DNA of 25,350 nucleotides from CAZXFH01 sp964640055. Lineage in GTDB: Bacteria > Fidelibacterota > UBA2242 > JAFGTP01. A program made the position numbers and the translations under genes. The DNA lies in assembly GCA_964640055.1 (NCBI GenBank), contig CAZXFH010000045.1, positions 1-25,350 of the forward strand, written 5' to 3'. Under the pieces are notes generated by a model. The model searched no databases. It saw only the letters and a program-made list of their open reading frames with translations, and was not told the origin of the DNA. Of this stretch, positions 14,232 through 22,334 are shown piece by piece; position 1 is the first letter of the stretch, and every line of letters starts with the position of its first letter.

Positions 14232-15851
14232 TTACTTTATCAGCAAACACTGCCGTGTTGCAACAAACTCACCCGCGATTATCTGATAGTAATATACGCC
14301 GGAAGGAAAGTCCCCTGCGTTCCAGATCAAGGTATGCTCGCCGGCATTTTTGGGTTCGTTAACCAGCGTGGTGAGCAATTGACCTTTAATATTATAAATG
14401 GAAATGGTAACATGTTCCCCTTCGGGCAGTTGAAATCTGATCGTTGTAGTCGGATTAAAAGGATTGGGATAGTTTTGCTCCAGATTGAAATCCAGGGGTG
14501 TGGCATTGACGAGCTTAGGAACCGAGTGCCTATCAAAATTTGCTTCCGGATCTATTCCGAGAGCAGCGATCAGTTGGTTGGTCTGTTCAATTAATTCCAG
14601 ACGGGCCGCCTCATCAGTAAGCCATACATTAAACCCATTACCCTGAGGTTCGAGGTGCCTTAAGACCGGTCCTTTGAGAATGGCTGCCGCAATATGGGGA
14701 TTGTTGTTCTGATAATAGTAATCGGAGATGTTGAAGTACACTACGAACAACCGCTTTCTGAGATAACTGGGTCGTTTAAAGTTAGGGATCGGGATATCCT
14801 GGACATAGTTTATGGTTTCACTATAGATCGGCAAAGTAGCATAACCAATTGATGTGTTTCCGGAGGTATCTCTGCCACTGAACCACATTTTGTAGGTGTT
14901 GCCATCTTTAATGATGCAAGGTGTATAGCACCGTCTTGTCCGCCAGGCAACTCCATCAGCGACATGAAATATAGGGTTATCAGGATCTCTGGTCCAATCA
15001 ATACCATTTGTTGAACGCGCATATCCCAGACCTTCATGCGCAGCATCAGCGCCTCCGCTATACCAGAGCTGATAGCGGTTTCCTTTCTGTAATACTGTCC
15101 AGGCATACGTATAGCCGGCATCCCAGGCATCATCAGGCCCACTGATGAGCACCGGCTCGTCTCCATACCTTTTCCAGTGCCGGCCGTCCCGGGAATAAGC
15201 CAGGGCTGTGGCTTCAACATTTCCGGGGACACAATTCATGGGCGCCACATCATAATACATGACATATTGATGACCCATGGGATCATGGTCATGCCAGGTC
15301 TCATACCCATCAGGATTGTAGAGCACGGCTCCCGGACCGTAGCTGCCATACCACCACCCACATTCTCCGGTAACCAAAGGCTTGTCCTCATCTTGCGTAA
15401 TGGCCTGATCATGCACCCAGTTAACACCATCAACCGATTCGGCACACCGGATCACTGCATGGGTATAAGGCCAGACCGCGGGGTTTGCATACCAGATACG
15501 ATAGTAAAATCCACTATTTCCGAATCCATTGGCGTCATACAGTACTTTACAATGATAGCGGATATTTTCAGACACCAGACCCTGATCCACCCAGTTAATG
15601 CCGTCTTCTGAATGAGCCAGTCCCACCTGTCCCCCGGAAGTGCCATACCACATCTTATATTCGGCCGCCAGACCATGGCCGGAAAATTGATCCTCATCAT
15701 GCAGGATACAGGGATAATAGGCCTTGGGGCCTTGTTGCAGCTGGCCGAAAACCGGGTTTTCTGGATAGGGGATCCATGCTCCGATGTCCTGCGATATGAG
15801 CACAGCAATCGGCAATAGCAATAAGATAATTATTGAGCAATATCTGCGCAT
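14232..15851 (-). CDS. Secreted beta-propeller (GH43/GH32-like) protein with Por-type sorting domain
   Basis: A 539-aa exported protein. ATG 15849-15851 has a strong GGAGGGG site and begins MRRYCSIIILLLLPIAVLIS, a signal peptide; an upstream in-frame ATG at 15938 precedes the signal and is rejected. Residues of about 25-330 resemble the five-bladed propeller of the GH43/GH32/GH62 superfamily, with a repeated blade motif (HSEDGINWVDQG, ESVDGVNWVHDQ, YSRDGRHWKRYG, RSTNGIDWTRDP). After a less clear middle part, the last ~75 residues form an FlgD-like/type IX secretion sorting domain starting NYPNPFNPTTTIRFQLPEGE and ending QCLLIK. Catalytic residues are not assigned, so polysaccharide hydrolysis is only possible. 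Confidence 0.85.
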   Translation of the reverse strand: MRRYCSIIILLLLPIAVLISQDIGAWIPYPENPVFGQLQQGPKAYYPCILHDEDQFSGHGLAAEYKMWYGTSGGQVGLAHSEDGINWVDQGLVSENIRYHCKVLYDANGFGNSGFYYRIWYANPAVWPYTHAVIRCAESVDGVNWVHDQAITQDEDKPLVTGECGWWYGSYGPGAVLYNPDGYETWHDHDPMGHQYVMYYDVAPMNCVPGNVEATALAYSRDGRHWKRYGDEPVLISGPDDAWDAGYTYAWTVLQKGNRYQLWYSGGADAAHEGLGYARSTNGIDWTRDPDNPIFHVADGVAWRTRRCYTPCIIKDGNTYKMWFSGRDTSGNTSIGYATLPIYSETINYVQDIPIPNFKRPSYLRKRLFVVYFNISDYYYQNNNPHIAAAILKGPVLRHLEPQGNGFNVWLTDEAARLELIEQTNQLIAALGIDPEANFDRHSVPKLVNATPLDFNLEQNYPNPFNPTTTIRFQLPEGEHVTISIYNIKGQLLTTLVNEPKNAGEHTLIWNAGDFPSGVYYYQIIAGEFVATRQCLLIK

Positions 15852-16144
15852 AACCCCTCCTTGTTTGTATTTGTCAATAAATTGGCTTGTTTTGGATTGA
15901 ATGTCAAGGGGTTTTGCATTTTTTTCGGGGAAAGACATCTAGGGTTGGGGGGTAATTGAAGCCGGGGATTTATTTCCCTGGATACAATTTTCTCAGCGTT
16001 GCTTTTGGTTATGCTATCAGGGAAGGCGGGGTGCCGATTTCAGGATTGGTTTATCTTTTAACCGCAGATGAATATGGGGATAATTTCCTTCCCAGCAAAG
16101 ATTTAAAAAATAATTAAACCGGATAGCGTGACGCTTTATATGAA
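15852..16144. other. Intergenic stretch without a recognisable gene
   Basis: About 290 bases between two minus-strand genes. No open frame with coding character or RNA gene was seen. The phrase AACCGCAGATGAATATGGGG (16061-16080) resembles a widespread short intergenic repeat of environmental bacteria (AACCGCAGATGAACACGGAT-like), recalled from general familiarity and not checked. No clear terminator hairpin is visible. Confidence 0.4.
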
Positions 16145-17761
16145 TCAGAATTTTTCGTCATATTGGGTCCAAAGCATATCGCCCAGCTCCCAGGCGCGCT
16201 GTACGACCCGTTCGCCCTGCTCCACACTGTATTGGGTCAGGTAATCCCGGGCCTGGTATGGGTCCTGCTGATAGCGTTGCAAAGCAGCGGCTTCTATATG
16301 TTTCTGTTGACTGAATAATTCCCGCTGAATGGTTCGCCAGGCGCTCTGGATCTCAATATGCATATCTCCCCAGCGCTGCGCGGTCAGCGTACCCAGCCGG
16401 TTAAAGGCCCACCAGGCGCTCTGACGGTTAAATCCATTGACCCTGCCTGGCGTTTGATAGGAAACAGGTAGTCTCCGGATACTGTTATAAACAGGGATAT
16501 AGACGGAAGTGGCCACATTATCCAGGGCCAGCCAGACCAGGCCACCGATTTCATCCGGCAGCCAGGATCGCGATTGGGTGATGGTGGCGTACATGGTATA
16601 CCAGCGCGCGATCTGGCGTTCGCCGCGCCAGCCCCAACCGCCGTTAATATTGAACAGCCGGTTCATCTCATAGGGCATAAAGGGATTGGCAAAGGGAGAG
16701 ACAATGGTTTTACCCTCATCATTGACCTGGGTAATGTTGGCCGCCAGGTTGAAGCGGGTGCCCTGATAATAATCCTGGAAAATGCGCACCATTTTGGCCA
16801 GGGTGACTAAGCTATCCGGTTTTACAGAGAAGGGATAATTTTCCGAATTGGGATGCAGCTCCAGCGAAGGGGCCACCAGGTCAAAGACCCGCCATTCGCG
16901 GCGACGCGAAGAGATGGAAACGCGGCTCTCTGGAGAATAGGCATAGCAAAATTCAAAAGGCCCCTCGGCAGGATTCCACCAGCCGCTGTCCTGGGCGACC
17001 TGAAAGACATTCTCCGAGCCTTTGTAATAATCGGGGTTGCTCAGGTCGATCCGGCGGATGCGGCTGCCATTGGCACATACGGCAATATGGTCATCCGGAA
17101 CTCGCTGGGCCACCCAGACCGCTCCCCGGTTGCCTTTACCGGGACCCACGATCTCAAAATGCCAAACCTCTTTGGTGTCCGCCAAAGTTAAGCATTCTCC
17201 GGCGTCGTTCCAGCCATATTTGCGGGTCAGACTGTCTGCCAGGGCAATGGCTTCCCGGGCTGTGCGGCAGCGCTCGGTCATTAAACGCACTAGTTGTTGA
17301 CAGTCGATCAGGCCGGCATCCGGCGCCTGCAGGCTCTTACGGCCGCCAAAGGTGGACTCGCCAATAGCCAGCTGGTGCTCATTCATACAGGGATAGGCCG
17401 TATTGATATAGCCGTAAGTATATTCTTTTTGTGGAATGGTGCCCACCGGAACATGTTGATAAGCCGGCATGGCCAGGGAGTCGTTTTGCATGCGTTTCAG
17501 CATGGTATCCCGGGCACCGGGGACAAAGTTTTGCGGCGGCATGACCGACATCCAGCTGCGCGTGCGATGGCTGTCGCAGGTGTGAGAGGTCATGACCGAA
17601 CCGTCGGCCGAAGCATCCCGGCCAACTGTAACGGTGGTACAGCCGTCGGGAAAAACCCCGGCCCAATCCGGACGGCTAACATTGGCTTGCGCTCTCGGGG
17701 GATTCAGTAATAGAATGAATATTATTAAGGTGCTGATTAGAACTTGTCTTACAAAATACAT
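16145..17761 (-). CDS. C69-family (U34) dipeptidase, exported
   Basis: A 538-aa N-terminal-nucleophile peptidase of MEROPS family C69 (PF03577), which cleaves dipeptides. A signal peptide (MYFVRQVLISTLIIFILLLN, cleavage after AQA) is followed by the conserved Cys41 in PDGCTTVTVGRDASADGSVM, the presumed nucleophile exposed after processing. Other family features are TYGYINTAYPCMNEHQLAIG, ESTFGGRK, the WNDAGECLTLADTKEVWHFE segment and the C-terminal WWAFNRLGTL. The length is typical. The ATG at 17759-17761 is preceded by AAGGAAAAG. It faces the same way as the nitronate monooxygenase but is separated by 122 bases; co-transcription is possible. A peptide-scavenging role alongside the S9 peptidase at 19098-21707 is inferred. 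Confidence 0.93.
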   Translation of the reverse strand: MYFVRQVLISTLIIFILLLNPPRAQANVSRPDWAGVFPDGCTTVTVGRDASADGSVMTSHTCDSHRTRSWMSVMPPQNFVPGARDTMLKRMQNDSLAMPAYQHVPVGTIPQKEYTYGYINTAYPCMNEHQLAIGESTFGGRKSLQAPDAGLIDCQQLVRLMTERCRTAREAIALADSLTRKYGWNDAGECLTLADTKEVWHFEIVGPGKGNRGAVWVAQRVPDDHIAVCANGSRIRRIDLSNPDYYKGSENVFQVAQDSGWWNPAEGPFEFCYAYSPESRVSISSRRREWRVFDLVAPSLELHPNSENYPFSVKPDSLVTLAKMVRIFQDYYQGTRFNLAANITQVNDEGKTIVSPFANPFMPYEMNRLFNINGGWGWRGERQIARWYTMYATITQSRSWLPDEIGGLVWLALDNVATSVYIPVYNSIRRLPVSYQTPGRVNGFNRQSAWWAFNRLGTLTAQRWGDMHIEIQSAWRTIQRELFSQQKHIEAAALQRYQQDPYQARDYLTQYSVEQGERVVQRAWELGDMLWTQYDEKF

Positions 17762-17883
17762 GGTTGCGCTTTTCCTTCCTTTTGTCTTTTGGTTAAAAGA
17801 AATATGAGTTTATAATTATATTAAAACAGCGTTTTGTCGATATTTTTATGGTCCGGGTAACAAAAAGCAGATATATCCAATTT

Positions 17884-18912
17884 CTATTTGAGGATATGCC
17901 GCAACCGTTGCAGTTCGGTTTCGGTTTCCGCCACGATATCGGTGATAATCTGACGCACTGGCTTGATCTTATCGATCAAACCCACACCTTGTCCGGCCAT
18001 AAGTGCCCCACATTCCACATCCCCATCAATAACGCCCCGTCTCAGCGCCTGGATCCAGTAGCGTTCCACGATTTTGCGGGCTTCTACCGCTGAGGTGATA
18101 CCGTCATTGAGCCGCTTGATCAGTTTTTCCTGTAACTGATAGAATTTGCCCAGGCTTTTATTGCGTAAAATACGGGTGGCTACTACGGGCAGACGACTGT
18201 CAAACTGGGGAATGGCCACCGCATCCCGGGATTTGGCTTTGATCAACCGGGCTTTGAAGGCGGGGTGGGCACAGGACTCTTTTGAAGCAGCGAAGCGGGT
18301 GCCCATTATAATACCGGCGGCGCCCGTTAACAGCATCTGGGCACAGATCTTGCCGGTGGTAATACCGCCGCCCACAAAGGCCGGAATATTCAGGCCCTTG
18401 AACAGGATTTGCTGCAGGAGGACATCCAGACTGACCCGGCCCACATGCCCCCCAGCTTCGCACCCCTCTAAAAATAGAGCGTCAGCGCCGTAACGCTCCA
18501 TCTGCCGGGCAATCATATAGGTCGGCGCATAACAGATCACTTTGGCACCGCTTTCCTTGACCATTTTGATCTCGTATTTTTTGGGAAAGCTGGCCGCAAA
18601 GATCACAAAAGGTACTTTTTTCCATTGACACAGATGCAGCTGTTCGCGATAAGCCGGGGCAATGGTCAACAGATTCACCCCAAAGGGTTTATCTGTCAAG
18701 CGGCGGGTTTCATCGATTAGATTTTCGAGTTGACCGGCAGGCATATTCGCGGCGGCCAGACAGCCGAAACCACCAGCTGCGGCCATGGCTGCTACCAGCT
18801 GGGGATTGCTGATCCAGGTCATAGCCCCGCAGATGAACGGAAAGCGGGTACCCAGAAATTGGGACCCGGGACGGCACAGTTGATCGAATAAGGTTGACTG
18901 CATACTTGACAT
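17884..18912 (-). CDS. Nitronate monooxygenase/enoyl-reductase FabK-like flavoprotein
   Basis: A 342-aa FMN-dependent TIM-barrel protein of the 2-nitropropane dioxygenase (NMO) family. Visible motifs are RFPFICGAMTWISNPQLVAA with AAAGGFGCLAAANM near the N-terminus, PFGVNLLTI, the signature LFLEGCEAGGHVGR near the middle, then IPAFVGGGITTGK and AAGIIMGTRFAAS, which bind the flavin phosphate. The family includes nitronate-detoxifying enzymes and the FabK enoyl-ACP reductase; sequence alone does not separate them here. ATG 18912 or the ATG three codons later are both acceptable starts. The gene is divergent from the S9 peptidase across a 185-base AT-rich region that probably holds both promoters. 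Confidence 0.9.
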   Translation of the reverse strand: MSSMQSTLFDQLCRPGSQFLGTRFPFICGAMTWISNPQLVAAMAAAGGFGCLAAANMPAGQLENLIDETRRLTDKPFGVNLLTIAPAYREQLHLCQWKKVPFVIFAASFPKKYEIKMVKESGAKVICYAPTYMIARQMERYGADALFLEGCEAGGHVGRVSLDVLLQQILFKGLNIPAFVGGGITTGKICAQMLLTGAAGIIMGTRFAASKESCAHPAFKARLIKAKSRDAVAIPQFDSRLPVVATRILRNKSLGKFYQLQEKLIKRLNDGITSAVEARKIVERYWIQALRRGVIDGDVECGALMAGQGVGLIDKIKPVRQIITDIVAETETELQRLRHILK

Positions 18913-19097
18913 CCTCGCAACCTAATCTATAAAAAAATAGTGATAATCGGTAATTAAAATGTAATCTGGTCGTACCGACCAGCACCAGCGCACCAAACTG
19001 ATATGCTTACGAAATTGCTTTATTTTAACCAATTTTTACTTTTAATTATCTGGGGGACCAGCGCTTTTAATGCCATAAAAAAGGAGTTCAAAATATT

Positions 19098-21707
19098 ATG
19101 TTTAAGTCCAAGATTTCCCGGATCATCCTACTAGCCGGATTTGTTCTGGTACAATGTATCCGGGCCGATACGAAACCCACGGAAGCTACTGTTTCCATTG
19201 ACCAATGGCTCTTCAGTGGCAGTTTGTCCCTGCCCCTGCCCGCTTTTCATCAGGTTGCAGATCAGCGTGGTGAAATCTACACCGTTGCCAGGCGGGTTCA
19301 GGAAGTACAGATTGACCCTGCTGACTGGTGGCCCTCTGAAGGTGACCCACTGGTATGGAATGATCAACAACAATACAAATGGCGGCCGGTGAAAACCAGT
19401 AAGCAGAGGGTGCTAAGCTTAAAGCCTTCGGATCCGGACATGCCGCAGATGACCTATCTGGCCACCTACATTGAGGCCAACCGCTATGTAGCCGGTGAAT
19501 TAATTACGGAGAGCGCACATCCTTTCAAAATTTGGCTTAATGGTCAGGTGATGACCGAGAAAACCACTACCCAGGATTCCCTTACCACGGCCAGCCGACT
19601 CACTGAAAAAGTCTTTTTTGAAACCGGTAAACAGCTCTTGCTGATAAAAGCAGTCTATGATCCGCAATCAGCGGCTGACTGGACATTGAAAGCCAGCGTG
19701 GACTGTGCTGAAAAATTCAGGCATGCCGTGACTAATACCCTTGATCCGGAGTGCTATATGTCGATCAAACACCTGCTCTATACCCCCCAGGTGAAATCAG
19801 TGTCTGTTTCTCCGGATGGCGAGCTGGTGGCCCTGGCCCTACAACATATCCCTGTCGGTAAGAACAAGGGTGAAAACTGGATTGAGCTGCGCCGCTTCTC
19901 CGATGGCAGTCCTAGGCAGACTTTCCGGGGGGGGATGGAAATATCCCGGCTGAAATGGTCGCCTGTGGACAAGGGCTTTGTCTACACTACCGAAGAGGAT
20001 AACAAAACCACGATTTGGCTGGTGGATCTGAATGGTGGTACTAATCAGCCACTGGTACGGGATATTGAAAACCTGGAATCCTTCAGCTGGTCGCCGGACG
20101 GTTCTTTTTTAGTCTATACCGCGGCTAAAAAACATCCGGAACAGGAAAAAGGCATGCAACTCCTGGATAAAATGGAACAGCGGCAGGCCTATTACCGCCG
20201 GGATCGCTATCTCTACCGGGTCAATGTGCCCCAAGGAACCCGACACCAACTGACAGCCGGGAAACATTCCACTAATTTGAGCTGCTTCAGTCCCGCGGGC
20301 GATAAACTCCTGTTTTACCGCCGGATTCCCGATTATCGGGTACGGCCCTATCATAAGTATCAATTTTTTGTGCTGGATCTTGCGGATCTTTCTCTGGATT
20401 CCCTGTGGACCCTGCAATGGGTCCGTTCGGTGGAATGGTCTCCCCGGGGTAAGCAGCTCTTAGTAACCGGCGGTCCTTCCTTGTTTGGCGGAGTTGGCAA
20501 CATCCTGCCGGACAGGATCACGCCCAATGACTATGATGCTCAAGCCTTTCTCTATGATCTGAATAGCCGGGCGGTAACGCCCCTCACCCGGCAGTTTGAT
20601 CCCGCAATTGTCTCCGCCCATTGGAGTCAAACCGAAAAGGCGATCTATTTCACCGCCGAAGAGCGTTCCTGTATCAATTTGTTTCGTTATGACCTGCGCA
20701 AGCAACGCTTTGAAAAGATCGATACCGATGCGGAAGTGATCCATGGCTTTGACCTGGCTGCCAGGGAAAAGGTAGCGGTTTACCGGGGCAGCAGTGCCGA
20801 TATTCCCGCCAAGGTCTACAAATTGGACTTTGGGTGGCGAACTTCCACGGAGCTGTTTTACGATCCGGCTGCCAAGGCTTACCAGCATGTGCAAACTGGT
20901 CAAGTGGAGCGCTGGGTTTTCACCAATGCGGAGGGCACTGAGATCGAAGGCCGTATTTATTATCCGCCCAAATTCGATCGTCATAAACAATATCCTTGTA
21001 TTGTCTATTATTATGGCGGCACCAGTCCGGTGACCCGGGATTTCGGGGGACGCTATCCGAAAAATTACTGGACGGCCAACGGCTATGTGGTCTATGTGCT
21101 GCAGCCCAGCGGGGCCACCGGGTTTGGGCAGGCCTTTGCCGCCAAACATGTCAATGAATGGGGCACCATCGTTACCGATGAGATCATTCTGGGCACCCAA
21201 AAATTCCTCCAGGCGCATCCCTTTGTGGACAGTACCCGGGTGGGCTGTATCGGAGCCTCCTACGGCGGGTTTACCACGGAATTATTGATCACCAAGACCG
21301 ATCTGTTTGCCGCGGCGGTATCGCATGCCGGGATCAGTTCCATCGCCAGTTACTGGGGTGAAGGCTACTGGGGCTATGAATATGGTGCCGTGGCCAATGC
21401 CAACCGCTTTCCCTGGACCCACCCGGACTACTTTCTTAATCAGAGCGCTTTGTTCAATGCCGATCAGATCAACACCCCGCTTTTGCTGACCCATGGCGGA
21501 TCCGATACCAATGTACCGCCCGGAGAAAGCACCCAGCTGTTTACCGCCCTGAAGCTGCTCAATAAACCGGTCAAACTACTGGAGGTCCAGGGGCAAGACC
21601 ACTGGATCATGAAACCGGAGCAGCGCGATAAGTGGAGCCGATCCATTGTGGCCTGGTTTGACAAATGGCTCAAGGAACAGCCTGAATGGTGGGAAGCTTT
21701 GTATTAG
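19098..21707 (+). CDS. S9 prolyl-oligopeptidase-family peptidase (DPP IV/acylaminoacyl-type)
   Basis: A large (869 aa) exported serine peptidase. The N-terminus MFKSKISRIILLAGFVLVQC is a signal peptide, possibly a lipoprotein signal with Cys20. Residues of about 220-600 form a beta-propeller with PD40-like repeats (SVSVSPDGELVALAL, SFSWSPDGSFLVYTA, SVEWSPRGKQLLVTG). The C-terminal alpha/beta-hydrolase domain carries the triad Ser721 (GASYGGFTTELL), Asp803 (GGSDTNVPPGES) and His835 (GQDHWIMKPEQR), with YYYGGTSPVTRDF forming the oxyanion region. It removes dipeptides or other short N-terminal peptides. AGGAG lies 11 bases before the ATG. No neighbour on the same strand; the closest gene is divergent. 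Confidence 0.95.
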   Translation: MFKSKISRIILLAGFVLVQCIRADTKPTEATVSIDQWLFSGSLSLPLPAFHQVADQRGEIYTVARRVQEVQIDPADWWPSEGDPLVWNDQQQYKWRPVKTSKQRVLSLKPSDPDMPQMTYLATYIEANRYVAGELITESAHPFKIWLNGQVMTEKTTTQDSLTTASRLTEKVFFETGKQLLLIKAVYDPQSAADWTLKASVDCAEKFRHAVTNTLDPECYMSIKHLLYTPQVKSVSVSPDGELVALALQHIPVGKNKGENWIELRRFSDGSPRQTFRGGMEISRLKWSPVDKGFVYTTEEDNKTTIWLVDLNGGTNQPLVRDIENLESFSWSPDGSFLVYTAAKKHPEQEKGMQLLDKMEQRQAYYRRDRYLYRVNVPQGTRHQLTAGKHSTNLSCFSPAGDKLLFYRRIPDYRVRPYHKYQFFVLDLADLSLDSLWTLQWVRSVEWSPRGKQLLVTGGPSLFGGVGNILPDRITPNDYDAQAFLYDLNSRAVTPLTRQFDPAIVSAHWSQTEKAIYFTAEERSCINLFRYDLRKQRFEKIDTDAEVIHGFDLAAREKVAVYRGSSADIPAKVYKLDFGWRTSTELFYDPAAKAYQHVQTGQVERWVFTNAEGTEIEGRIYYPPKFDRHKQYPCIVYYYGGTSPVTRDFGGRYPKNYWTANGYVVYVLQPSGATGFGQAFAAKHVNEWGTIVTDEIILGTQKFLQAHPFVDSTRVGCIGASYGGFTTELLITKTDLFAAAVSHAGISSIASYWGEGYWGYEYGAVANANRFPWTHPDYFLNQSALFNADQINTPLLLTHGGSDTNVPPGESTQLFTALKLLNKPVKLLEVQGQDHWIMKPEQRDKWSRSIVAWFDKWLKEQPEWWEALY

Positions 21708-22334
21708 GAAACCTGCCTGAGATATAAAATCCTTGATAATGATTTGCGTCCTGTAGTAGCAAAGAAGTTCTCTTGACGACAATTATACCTAGAATCTGTA
21801 CTTTTATAGCCTATAAATGTACCTGCAAAATCAAGGGGAGGGGTATCCGGGGAAAGGTGAGGGGTTATGGGTGTAGGGATGGACGGAAAACAGAGGACGG
21901 AGAGCGGAAGATGGAGAACCCTGATGAAATAACTTTGCTTTGCTCAGATTTCACTGCATACGGATCACTATCAAAAAGTGAAAACAGTTTTCACCGGGCA
22001 AGCCGGGCAGAAATCAGATAAGGTTGAGGCTGAGGTTGGAAATCGTCTGACGTTTTCCCGGGAACGCTTTGAATTAGGAAAATTCCAAATACCAAATTAC
22101 AAATCTCAAGCACTCCCGATAGCGTTAGCATATCGGAACTTACGTTGCTTGTCCGGCGCAAGCGGGCAGGCAGGCGAGAAAAGTATGTTTTTAGCGTTCT
22201 TTGCGTCTTAGCGAGAAACACAATAGGCATTTCTCCGTATACTCAACCTTTTCCCTTTCCAGCGGAGACTTTAATTGGTATTTCCCCTGCAAAAACATAA
22301 CTTTAGGACTGAAAAATAGGAATAAAGGAGCATT
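21708..22334. repeat. 627-base intergenic patchwork of dispersed-repeat-like segments
   Basis: No credible gene. The first part (21830-21915) is purine-rich with degenerate units of the type GGACGGA/GAGCGGAAGATGGA. The second (22020-22225) includes AAATTCCAAATACCAAATTA-like text (22080-22105) and TTAGCGTTCTTTGCGTCTTA (22193-22212). Two related GC-rich pieces, CCGGGCAAGCCGGGCAG (21994-22010) and CCGGCGCAAGCGGGCAGG (22153-22170), also lie here. I recognise these phrases as resembling repeats scattered between genes in environmental FCB and other genomes; this is recall, not a search result. A short open frame on either strand here has no coding character. The ribosome site of the downstream gene lies at its end. 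Confidence 0.5.

Noticed and set aside
17822..17836. AAAAC-AGC-GTTTT hairpin as a terminator for the nitronate monooxygenase gene
   Set aside because: The five-base, mostly A/T stem is too weak to support a call in this AT-rich gap.
20460..21218. 252-codon minus-strand open frame within the S9 peptidase gene
   Set aside because: Antisense shadow of a gene with a complete catalytic triad; no motifs of its own.
21773..22230. Short open frames in the 21708-22334 gap as small genes
   Set aside because: No ribosome sites, repeat-like DNA content and improbable amino-acid composition.
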